DNA of 47,310 bases. It comes from Thermogutta sp039793925. GTDB lineage: Bacteria > Planctomycetota > Planctomycetia > Pirellulales > Thermoguttaceae. Below the pieces are notes generated by a model. The model made no database searches. It had not been told where the DNA came from and saw nothing but the letters and a program-made list of their open reading frames with translations. The stretch is from positions 1 through 47,310 of the forward strand of contig NZ_JBAMME010000200.1 in assembly GCF_039793925.1 (NCBI RefSeq). Reading direction: 5' to 3'. The translations under genes and the position numbers were made by a program. Position 1 is the stretch's first letter. Every line of letters begins with the position of its first letter. Shown one piece after another: positions 1 through 7,382 of this stretch.

Positions 1-10
1 CGGAAGATAC

Positions 11-56
11 TGGACGCACCAACCATTATCCGTTATATTTAACGGGATTGCGTCCA
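11..56. repeat. Nested inverted repeat upstream of the sigma-54 activator gene
   Basis: The outer arms TGGACGCA (11-18) and TGCGTCCA (49-56) are perfect complements. Inside them ATCCGTTA (28-35) pairs with TAACGGGAT (40-48), with one bulged G and a TATT loop. The inner half-site recurs as AATCCGTTA at 102-110, 41 bases before the activator start codon. No long T-run follows, so it is not a standard intrinsic terminator. It could end an upstream gene outside the window, or be an operator or leader structure for the activator. The structure is seen directly; its role is unknown. Confidence 0.5.
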
Positions 57-151
57 TGTTGTTTGACTTTGCAGAACACTAGTCGGAGTAGTTTCCGATG
101 GAATCCGTTAAATGTCACGGAATGCCCTAGATTCGTTCTCAGGCTCTGCGA

Positions 152-1711
152 ATGGTCGATCAAAAGACACTTCTGGTTGAGATTTGGCGCGCAGCGTGCC
201 GCCACATCGAGATCGCCGAATCCGTAGCCGGGATCGCCGAAATTCTCCAGGGGTGCATCCCTTTCGAATTGATGATTGTCCGGCGCTTAAAGCCGGCCGA
301 GTCGGCCCTGGAAACCGTCGCGGTTGCACCGACAGTCCCCAGGTGGTTAGGACACCGCGTGACCCCCCTTGGCCATATTGCGTTTTCTCGCCTTATGGAG
401 TGGTGCTTGCGGCGGGAGGTTCTATTGGTGACGCCTGGTCGGCGAGATCTCTGCGGAGTGGATTTGGAAAGCTTGCTTGGGAACGTCCCCTCGGCCGTTC
501 TGGTGGGTGGACTGGTCTCGGACGGGAAGGCCACCGGCGTGGCAATGTTGGTGGGACGTAAAAACGGGCCTTCCTTGACGAAGCCGCATGGACAGCTCCT
601 TCAGGACATCCTGGAGCCGCTGGCGGTGAGTCTGGAGAATGATGCCCGGGTCCGCGAATTGGCCGTCCTTCGGGAAGCCGCTGAGGCCGAGCGACAATCT
701 CTTCTAGCGCGTTTGGGTCGAAAGTCGCTTGGCGACACAATCGTGGGAGCGGACGCCGGCCTGAAGCACGTGATGGAACGTGTGGAGTTGGTGGCCCGAT
801 CGGATGTCCCGGTCCTTTTGCTGGGGGAGACAGGCACCGGCAAGGAGCTGATTGCGCGGACCATTCATGTTCGCTCTCCTCGAGCAAAAGCACCGTTTCT
901 CCGCGTGAATTGCGGGGCGATTCCTCCCGAATTGGTTGACTCCCAGCTCTTCGGTCACGAGAGGGGAAGTTTCACGGGGGCGGTAGAAACGCATCAGGGG
1001 TGGTTTGAACGGGCTGATGGTGGGACGCTTTTCCTGGACGAAATTGGAGAGCTTCCGTTGGACGCCCAAGTCCGTCTCCTCCAGGTTCTTCAGGATGGAA
1101 CGTTCGAACGAGTTGGCGGGCGTCATCCCATCACCGTGGACGTGCGGATCATCGCGGCCACACATCGCGACCTGCAGGAGATGGTTCGGACGGGTCGGTT
1201 TCGCGAAGATCTGTGGTACCGTTTGGCGGTGTTTCCCATTTTTCTCCCGCCGCTCCGGGACCGTCTCGAGGACATCCCCGCACTTGCCCGCCATTTTGCC
1301 GAACGGGCTGCGGTGCGATTCAATTTGCCGCTCCAATTGCCCACGGAAGAGGACATCCGCCTTCTCATGAACTACGACTGGCCAGGGAACATTCGGGAAC
1401 TGGCGGCGGTCATAGATCGAGCGGCGATTTTGGGAGATGGTCGGGGACTTCAGATTGCGAAGGCCCTGGGAATTGGTGCCTCACCGGGCACGATGGATCA
1501 TGAGAAAGATAAATCCCGCGAGGAGGCATTTCCCACATTGGAGGAAGTCAATCGGCGGCATATCGAAGAAGCTCTTCGGCGCTGTAACGGCAGGATCGAA
1601 GGCCCCAAAGGCGCGGCGGCCTTGCTTGGGATCAACCCGCACACTCTGCGCTCCAGAATGCGCAAACTCGGCATTCCCTGGCAAATCTATCGCAGGAAGT
1701 CCGGGAGGTGA
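152..1711 (+). CDS. Sigma-54-dependent transcriptional activator (GAF, AAA+, Fis HTH)
   Basis: An enhancer-binding protein of the NtrC/FhlA/NorR type, which uses ATP to open promoters bound by sigma-54 RNA polymerase. Residues about 15-165 look like a GAF-type sensor, followed by a short helical linker. The AAA+ domain covers about 195-430, with Walker A GETGTGKE at 225-232, the sigma-54 contact loop GSFTGA at 272-277 (a common variant of GAFTGA) and Walker B near 294-298 (FLDEI). A Fis-type helix-turn-helix lies near 475-510. There is no phospho-receiver domain, so control is probably by ligand or partner binding to the GAF region. The length of 519 residues fits the family. The ATG at 152 has only a weak ribosome site. 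No convincing -24/-12 promoter was found nearby, so its targets are unknown. Confidence 0.93.
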   Translation: MVDQKTLLVEIWRAACRHIEIAESVAGIAEILQGCIPFELMIVRRLKPAESALETVAVAPTVPRWLGHRVTPLGHIAFSRLMEWCLRREVLLVTPGRRDLCGVDLESLLGNVPSAVLVGGLVSDGKATGVAMLVGRKNGPSLTKPHGQLLQDILEPLAVSLENDARVRELAVLREAAEAERQSLLARLGRKSLGDTIVGADAGLKHVMERVELVARSDVPVLLLGETGTGKELIARTIHVRSPRAKAPFLRVNCGAIPPELVDSQLFGHERGSFTGAVETHQGWFERADGGTLFLDEIGELPLDAQVRLLQVLQDGTFERVGGRHPITVDVRIIAATHRDLQEMVRTGRFREDLWYRLAVFPIFLPPLRDRLEDIPALARHFAERAAVRFNLPLQLPTEEDIRLLMNYDWPGNIRELAAVIDRAAILGDGRGLQIAKALGIGASPGTMDHEKDKSREEAFPTLEEVNRRHIEEALRRCNGRIEGPKGAAALLGINPHTLRSRMRKLGIPWQIYRRKSGR

Positions 1712-1965
1712 CTCCCCGGCCCCAACCTGCCGGCGGATCGCTGCAAACGCGCACATTAAGACGGTATGCCGAAACAAACGCAGAGATTGACGAGATTGCG
1801 TTGCGAATGCCTGTGGAAAATCATATGCGTTGCGTGTATCGCGTCTTCCCCCGGGTTGGCGAACTCCCGCTGGCCGTGGTAGCGTAATGGTGTTATCAAC
1901 GTTGGGGCTCCAACTTTGTGTTGATGACAACAGGATAAATTGGCATTCGCGATGGGAGAGGCTCG

Positions 1966-3306
1966 ATGCGTCCATTTGCAAGATTCAGCGCCATTCTGAT
2001 TGTTGCCCTGGTGTTTGCAGGATGTCCGAAACCGCAACCCGCCCCGCAAGGTGAAGAGCAAAAACAACCACCTGCGAAGGAAACGAAGGCGACTCAGCCG
2101 ACCGTGAGCGTTGACCCGGGCCTTGTGAAAAAGCTCGAAGAGCGAGTCACCCAGTTGAACGGCAAGCTTGAGCGAGATGCGGATGGCAAGCCGGTGGCTG
2201 TGGACCTTTTTCAGCGGCAGACGACCGATCAAGATCTGGCACTCATCGCGCGGGTCCCGACCATCCAGCGATTGAGCTTGTGGGGCGCCGACATTACCGA
2301 CGCGGGAATCCAGGAACTGACGAAGCTTCCCAACCTTCAGGTGCTCATTCTGGAAAACACCAGCATTACCAATGACGGAATGAAATTCCTGGGGCAGATT
2401 AAAAGCCTGCGGTCGCTCAATTTGCGGCGAAGCACCAATTTGACAGATGATGGACTTCAGCACCTGGTGACGCTGGAAAACCTTCAGGAATTGGCCCTGC
2501 TGTACAACAATTTTTCCGATGCCGGGATGAAGTGGGTGAGGCAGCTCAAAAAACTCCGCAACCTGGACCTGCGGGGATGTGTCATGATCACGGATGCGGG
2601 CCTTGAACAATTGAAAGACCTGAAGGAATTACGGGCCCTCAAGTTGCGGAATCAGCCCAGCGTCACCGATATGGGGATCGCTACGATCGCGCAATTGACG
2701 AATTTGAAGGACTTGGCTTTAGAAGATTCCGGAATTACCGATGCCGGCCTGAAGCAAATTGCAGCGCTGACCAATCTGGAGACTCTCAACCTCATGCGTT
2801 GTTATGGCGTCACAGATGAAGGAATCGCCGCGCTCAAGCCGCTCACCAAGTTGCGGCAGCTCTTCCTCCGCGGACTTTATATCTCCGGTCATGGGCTGAA
2901 GGAACTCACGGATGCCAAAAATCTCGAAGAGTTGGATCTGGCCGAGACGCAGGCGGATGACACGACTGCCGAGGCGCTTCTCAATTTTCCGAACCTGAAG
3001 GTTCTGGATCTCTGGCATACTCAAATTACCGATGCAGGTCTGGCCCATCTCGGCAAGCTTCAGCAGTTGGAAGAATTGGTCCTGGATGGAACACCAGTCA
3101 CCAGTGCCGGCTTGGCTCACCTGGTGAATCTCTCCCGGGTTCGCGCGCTCTCGCTCAAGGAGTGCCGTAACGTTACCGACGAGGCCGTGTCCCATCTTGT
3201 GAAACTCACATCCCTGAAAAAGTTATCGCTCCAGCAGAGCGGCGTGACGGAAGCCGGAGTGGAACAGCTTCGAGAGAAGTTGACCGGCTGCACGGTCGAA
3301 TTCTGA
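1966..3306 (+). CDS. Leucine-rich-repeat lipoprotein
   Basis: The protein starts with a lipoprotein signal (hydrophobic stretch 8-18, lipobox FAGC, Cys20), so it should be lipid-anchored outside the cytoplasmic membrane. A Pro/Gln/Lys-rich linker and a short coiled segment follow. From about residue 75 to the end it is built of roughly fourteen repeats of about 24 residues with the pattern L..L.L....ITDAGL..L, the cysteine-containing/RNI-like LRR type common in planctomycetes. Such repeats usually mediate protein binding; no catalytic domain is visible. GGGAGAGG at 1954-1961 is a good ribosome site for the ATG at 1966. The gene stands alone between a 254-base leader and a strong terminator. 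Its partner is unknown. Confidence 0.9.
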   Translation: MRPFARFSAILIVALVFAGCPKPQPAPQGEEQKQPPAKETKATQPTVSVDPGLVKKLEERVTQLNGKLERDADGKPVAVDLFQRQTTDQDLALIARVPTIQRLSLWGADITDAGIQELTKLPNLQVLILENTSITNDGMKFLGQIKSLRSLNLRRSTNLTDDGLQHLVTLENLQELALLYNNFSDAGMKWVRQLKKLRNLDLRGCVMITDAGLEQLKDLKELRALKLRNQPSVTDMGIATIAQLTNLKDLALEDSGITDAGLKQIAALTNLETLNLMRCYGVTDEGIAALKPLTKLRQLFLRGLYISGHGLKELTDAKNLEELDLAETQADDTTAEALLNFPNLKVLDLWHTQITDAGLAHLGKLQQLEELVLDGTPVTSAGLAHLVNLSRVRALSLKECRNVTDEAVSHLVKLTSLKKLSLQQSGVTEAGVEQLREKLTGCTVEF

Positions 3307-3392
3307 TCCGAGGACTCGGAAAACGCGAAGAGGCATCCCGGCCGAACTCGGACAAAGCGAAACGGTTCAGCCTGGGGTGACAAGAAAATGAG

Positions 3393-3429
3393 CAAGCGGA
3401 GTGTTGCCAAAACACTCCGCTTGTTTTTT
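3393..3429 (+). terminator. Strong intrinsic terminator after the LRR gene
   Basis: A perfect 13-base-pair stem (3393-3405 with 3411-3423) has a 5-base loop and is followed by six T residues (3424-3429). On the minus strand the hairpin is followed by a partial T-run (CTCATTTTC), so it may also stop transcripts from the convergent DUF1080 gene, whose stop codon lies about 90 bases away. Confidence 0.93.
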
Positions 3430-3520
3430 CACCGTGCCGGGCAATCCAAGGTGAGAAATGAATGGAGCGTTACCGGGCGCGGATGATTTCCACCTTTGAC
3501 CTGTCGGGCAGGTTTTTGAA

Positions 3521-4216
3521 TCAGTCGAGCGGCTTGACGCGGATGTTGCGATAGGCCACTGGACCGTGATTACCCTGCAGCATAATGGGGCCGCGAGGCA
3601 CTTCTTTGCCGGTGACGCCGCCGGGGGTTTGAGAGGGCAATTCCAGGTTCTCGTGGATGACCTGACCGTTGAGAACCACTTTCACCAGTTTGCCGTTGGC
3701 GATTTTCTTGCCCGTGGCGTCAAAACGGGGGGCACGGTATTCGATGACATACTTTTGCCACTCGCCGGGTTTCTTGGAGGCATTCACTTTGGGAACGGCG
3801 ATGCTGTAGAGTGCACCCATGTCTCCCATGCCCAGCTTTTCCTTGCCGTAGCTGTCGAGCACCTGAATCTCGTATTCGCCCATCACATAGATGCCGGAAT
3901 TGGACGCCTTCGGGACCATCACTTCAATCTCGATGATGGCATCGCCGAAGGTCTGTTCGGTGTAGATGTCCACGCCGTGGGAGCCGACGTTCACCAGTTC
4001 TTCTCCTCCGGGTTTGCAGATGAGGGATCGCGGATCGTTCGAATCGACAGCCGCCGTTCCTACCTGCCATTTGCTTTGCTCGGGGCTCCCCTTGAGCTTC
4101 CAGCCCGGTAGACCCGGTTTGATTGGAATAGTGATCCAGCCTTCTTCTGCGACGGCCGAGGCGGCCAATCCCATCACAAAAACGCCACACATCAACCAGC
4201 GAACACACTTCCTCAT
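3521..4216 (-). CDS. Secreted DUF1080 protein (3-keto-glycoside hydrolase/lyase family)
   Basis: A 231-residue exported protein. A signal peptide covers about residues 1-23, ending at AVAEE. The rest is one DUF1080 (LamG/concanavalin-like jelly-roll) domain, with typical features: residues on an embedded ligand (SNSGIYVMGEYEIQVLDSYG), the phrase WQKYVIEYRAPRFD and a conserved end (GPVAYRNIRVKPLD). Members of this family cleave glycosides whose sugar has been oxidised at C3, in the periplasm of Bacteroidota and planctomycetes. The start ATG has AAGGAGAT six bases upstream (4223-4230). It follows the sulfatase gene on the same strand after 109 bases, so the two are probably co-transcribed. Substrate cannot be read from the sequence. 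Confidence 0.9.
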   Translation of the reverse strand: MRKCVRWLMCGVFVMGLAASAVAEEGWITIPIKPGLPGWKLKGSPEQSKWQVGTAAVDSNDPRSLICKPGGEELVNVGSHGVDIYTEQTFGDAIIEIEVMVPKASNSGIYVMGEYEIQVLDSYGKEKLGMGDMGALYSIAVPKVNASKKPGEWQKYVIEYRAPRFDATGKKIANGKLVKVVLNGQVIHENLELPSQTPGGVTGKEVPRGPIMLQGNHGPVAYRNIRVKPLD

Positions 4217-4253
4217 GGTGCCATCTCCTTGTTAGAGGACCGAGAATCACGTA

Positions 4254-4274
4254 GGTCCCATAGCCGATGGGACC
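4254..4274. repeat. Hairpin between the sulfatase and DUF1080 genes
   Basis: GGTCCCAT (4254-4261) and ATGGGACC (4267-4274) are perfect complements around a 5-base loop. The hairpin is flanked by direct repeats of ATCACGT. It lies between the sulfatase stop and the DUF1080 ribosome site and has no T-run. It could be an intercistronic processing or stability element; this role is inferred. Confidence 0.5.
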
Positions 4275-4325
4275 GATCACGTCTGTTGATTTGCGGGTAT
4301 CACGGGTTCCCTGTGATGGGGAGGG

Positions 4326-5753
4326 TTATTCGAGTTGGTAATCGGGATTCGGGGTTGGTAGCTGGGCATCGACCTCCTTCAGCCATTTTTCCAACTTCGC
4401 CCGGAGCTCTGCAACCTTTTCCGGGAAACGGCCGGCGAGGTCCTGTGATTCCTTGGGATCTTCCTTGAGATTGTACAGCTCCCCATGATTATCCTCGTAG
4501 AAGTGGATGTATTTCCAGTCTCCCTGCCGCACTGCACTGTAGGGAGTTGCGCCGCCTGGATGGTAGTGCGGATAGTGCCAGAAGAGGGCACGATTAGGCA
4601 ACGAACCCTGGCCGCGCAGCACGGTGGCCAGGCTGATGCCGTCGCAATGGTGTGAAGGATCGTCGGCAAGGCCGAGTATGTCGAGGATGGTGGGATAAAG
4701 ATCGATCGTCATGATCGGTTCATGGGACACGCTGCCCGGGGCAGTCACCCCAGGCCAGCGAATAATCCAGGGAACACGGACGCCACCTTCATAGGCCGAA
4801 CCTTTTCCCGCCCGCAGACCGATGTTGTGTGTGACCGGCCGTTTCTGGCAGGCGGGCAAAACCAGTCCGCCGTTGTCGGACGTGAAGATGACGATCGTTC
4901 GCTCGGTCAGTTGGAGACTGTCCAGGGTCTCGAGAATCCTCCCCACGCTCTCATCCAAACTGTGGATCATCGCGGCATACACCGGGCATTGCTGGCCATC
5001 CAGGTTGTCCCCCCGGGTGGTAGCTTCTGCGAGCTTTTTTTCGTAATAGCGGACAAGCTGTTCCTTCGCCTGGAGCGGCGTATGCACGGCATAGTGGGCA
5101 AAATACAGGAAAAACGGCTTTTCCTTGTTCGAGCTAATGAACTTAATGGCTTCGTCTGTGAGGCGATCGGTGAGATATTCCCCTTCGTGACCGCCCTCCA
5201 GGGGAACGCGGCGGTCTCCTTTTCCGTACGGCCAGAAGTAACTGCCGGGCGAACCCCATTGAGTTCCGCCAATATTGAGGTCAAATCCCTGGTGCTGAGG
5301 GAAATACGGTGGATCGCCCAAGTGCCATTTTCCCACATGGGCCGTCGCGTAACCTGCTGCATGGAGGCGTTCGGCCAGGGTAAGTTCTTCGAGGGGAAGG
5401 TACATCGTCCAGTTGGGAATGCGGAGTTTTGCCCGCGGACGCACATGGCCGGGTATCCAATCGGTCAGGTGCAATCGCGCCGGATACTTGCCCGTCAGAA
5501 GGGCCGCCCGGGTGGGTGAACACACGGTGCACGCGGCATAGCCCTGGGTGAAGCGCATTCCCCGCGAGGCGAGACGATCGATGTGAGGTGTTTCGTAAAA
5601 TCGGCTACCGGTGCATCCAAGGTCGGTGGCTCCAAGGTCATCCACCAAAATGACGACCACATTCCACGGGTTGTGGAGACGTTCCTGGGCCACGCTGGTG
5701 GAATGCAGTGCGAGGATCAAACCCACCGCCAAGCCGTGGATCACGCGTTGCAT
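4326..5753 (-). CDS. Secreted sulfatase (type I, arylsulfatase A-like)
   Basis: A type I sulfatase that should hydrolyse sulfate esters outside the cytoplasm. A signal peptide covers about residues 1-22 (ending STSVAQ). The motif CSPTR at 78-82 supplies the cysteine that a maturase converts to formylglycine; the metal-binding pair D38-D39 (VDDLG) and the later segment FTSDNGG are present. The C-terminal part has the usual sub-domain (PNRALFWHYPHY, LYNLKEDP). The frame is open further upstream, but the ATG at 5753 is the likely start because GGGAGG stands just before it and the signal peptide begins there. This gives 475 residues, normal for the family. The substrate is unknown; a sulfated polysaccharide is likely given the neighbours. 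No maturase is encoded in the window. Confidence 0.92.
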   Translation of the reverse strand: MQRVIHGLAVGLILALHSTSVAQERLHNPWNVVVILVDDLGATDLGCTGSRFYETPHIDRLASRGMRFTQGYAACTVCSPTRAALLTGKYPARLHLTDWIPGHVRPRAKLRIPNWTMYLPLEELTLAERLHAAGYATAHVGKWHLGDPPYFPQHQGFDLNIGGTQWGSPGSYFWPYGKGDRRVPLEGGHEGEYLTDRLTDEAIKFISSNKEKPFFLYFAHYAVHTPLQAKEQLVRYYEKKLAEATTRGDNLDGQQCPVYAAMIHSLDESVGRILETLDSLQLTERTIVIFTSDNGGLVLPACQKRPVTHNIGLRAGKGSAYEGGVRVPWIIRWPGVTAPGSVSHEPIMTIDLYPTILDILGLADDPSHHCDGISLATVLRGQGSLPNRALFWHYPHYHPGGATPYSAVRQGDWKYIHFYEDNHGELYNLKEDPKESQDLAGRFPEKVAELRAKLEKWLKEVDAQLPTPNPDYQLE

Positions 5754-5817
5754 GAGAATGCCTCCCGCAAAATGTGTGAAAGATGGGGCAGGAAAGGGCT
5801 GCCCTGTTGTCGCCATC

Positions 5818-5823
5818 ATTATA
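5818..5823 (-). promoter_or_regulatory. Candidate -10 box of the sulfatase gene
   Basis: On the minus strand this is a perfect TATAAT about 65 bases before the sulfatase start. The -35 region at the right distance is poor (GTGCTT), so a promoter here is only possible. Confidence 0.3.
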
Positions 5824-5870
5824 AAACGCCGTGGCCGCAAAAGCACGGTGCTTAAAGGAGAAGGCAAAAA

Positions 5871-5892
5871 ATAGTTGTCTGCTATAAGACAA
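5871..5892 (-). promoter_or_regulatory. TTGTCT-N6-AGACAA palindrome: operator, or terminator of the amidohydrolase gene
   Basis: TTGTCT (5875-5880) and AGACAA (5887-5892) form a palindrome with a 6-base centre. Read on the minus strand it lies 70 bases after the amidohydrolase stop codon and is followed by CTATTTTTT, as in a weak intrinsic terminator. It also lies about 50 bases upstream of the candidate sulfatase -10 box, so a repressor or activator site is the alternative. Confidence 0.4.
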
Positions 5893-5963
5893 ACAATTTT
5901 GGAAAAAGCCGCGTTGATCACACAAAGTGGGGCTTCGGTTGAGGCGTATGCTTCCTTGTTCTC

Positions 5964-7310
5964 TTAGCAGGCTCCTCGACTGCTTTCGTTGTCCGACGAG
6001 TATGCCAGTTGCCCATCGATCCAGACGGCACGAACGGTGGACTGAGGACTCAGCACGGCCTCGAAAGGATCTCTTTCGTCGGCTCGCTCGCCCAACTTGA
6101 CGACCGTGATTTGAGCAGAAGCCCCGTCCCGCAGATATCCCCAGCCTCGCCATCCCAGGACCTTTGCTGATTGAGATGTTGCCATGGCAAGGATTTGCGA
6201 TCCGGGCACATGGGGAAAAAGTTCCCGCACGGTTTGCAATTCACGCAAGATACTCAGGTCCGGATTGGTCGCGCGACTATCCGTTCCCAAAATGACGGGA
6301 ATACCGGCTGCCAGATACTCGTCCAGGGGATAACGGGAATGGCCGAATCGGCGATGCGTTCGCGGACAGAACACCATGGCAACCCGCCGGGCCGATTGCC
6401 GGAGCAAACTCCGCTCGAGTGATGTCAGATAATTCCCGTGGACCACCAGTAGGGGCCGACTTTGGGAAAGAATGGTGATGTACTCGGCCCAGCTTGTACC
6501 GATTCCGAAAAGAGATCGCACATCGATTCCCAGATCGGCGAACATCTTGTAAAACGGCCCTGTCTGATGCTGGAGGAACTCTTCTTCCTCTGGCGTCTCT
6601 GCGAGGTGGATGGCCACAGGAAAAGACTGCGCATTGGCGTACGCAACCACCCGCCTCAGGACGGCAGGCGGAACGGTGTAAGGGGCGTGGGGGCTTATTC
6701 CTGCTTCCAGCCCCAGCAGTGTACAGACCCGGCGGTGGGTATCCAGTTGGGAAGGGAGTGCCTCTGCCACATCTTCCCGCACGGCGATGCATTCCAGAAG
6801 ACTGAGCACGCGGGGATGCGGCTTTGTTCTCGGAGACGGGCATCGATCGGGTGGAAAGCTTTCCAGCCCCCAGGCAGCCCAGCCGGGCTGCGTGATGTCC
6901 ACAATCCCACAGGCACCGCCCGCAACGCATTCGATAATGCCGCGCGTCACAGCCTCTCCCGGACGGTAGGCTACCGATCGACGAAACGCGACCACCGTAG
7001 GAATCCACTCCCACAGCGGTTGTCCCTCCGTAAAGCCTCTGTCCCAGCCGCTCAGCTCCAGATGTGTATGGGCATTGATGAGTCCGGGAAGGATCGCGCA
7101 GCCAGGATAGGCATACTCTTCGACGAAGATCCGTACACTTTCGGGCAAGCTCGCCCGCAGTTCGTCCACAACACGACCGGCAGAGGAATCATCCTCGACG
7201 GCCAGCAGGCGATCCTGGTACAGAAGAACGCTGCCCAACCGTCGGGGATGTTCCCCGGGGGAAATGACCCAGTCGGCAGACAGTCGACGAAGAGTGAAGT
7301 CGGGCATCAC
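5964..7310 (-). CDS. Amidohydrolase-superfamily deaminase (cytosine/MTA/SAH deaminase type)
   Basis: A cytoplasmic metal-dependent hydrolase of 448 residues. It has the N-terminal composite beta domain and then the TIM barrel: metal site HTH at 81-83 (NAHTHLELSG), later HAPYTVPP, HLAE and the catalytic aspartate in LGTDS. The pattern fits S-adenosylhomocysteine/methylthioadenosine deaminases and the aminodeoxyfutalosine deaminase of the futalosine menaquinone route. The exact substrate cannot be fixed from motifs alone. It begins 72 bases after the ABC permease stop on the same strand and may belong to that operon. The start ATG at 7310 is followed by a second in-frame ATG, and either may be used. 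Confidence 0.82.
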   Translation of the reverse strand: MMPDFTLRRLSADWVISPGEHPRRLGSVLLYQDRLLAVEDDSSAGRVVDELRASLPESVRIFVEEYAYPGCAILPGLINAHTHLELSGWDRGFTEGQPLWEWIPTVVAFRRSVAYRPGEAVTRGIIECVAGGACGIVDITQPGWAAWGLESFPPDRCPSPRTKPHPRVLSLLECIAVREDVAEALPSQLDTHRRVCTLLGLEAGISPHAPYTVPPAVLRRVVAYANAQSFPVAIHLAETPEEEEFLQHQTGPFYKMFADLGIDVRSLFGIGTSWAEYITILSQSRPLLVVHGNYLTSLERSLLRQSARRVAMVFCPRTHRRFGHSRYPLDEYLAAGIPVILGTDSRATNPDLSILRELQTVRELFPHVPGSQILAMATSQSAKVLGWRGWGYLRDGASAQITVVKLGERADERDPFEAVLSPQSTVRAVWIDGQLAYSSDNESSRGAC

Positions 7311-7382
7311 TTGCGCGATGGGAGTCGTGTCGAGCTTCTTTCGAGGTTCACAGCTATTCCGAGCGAGTGACCAGGCACCATC

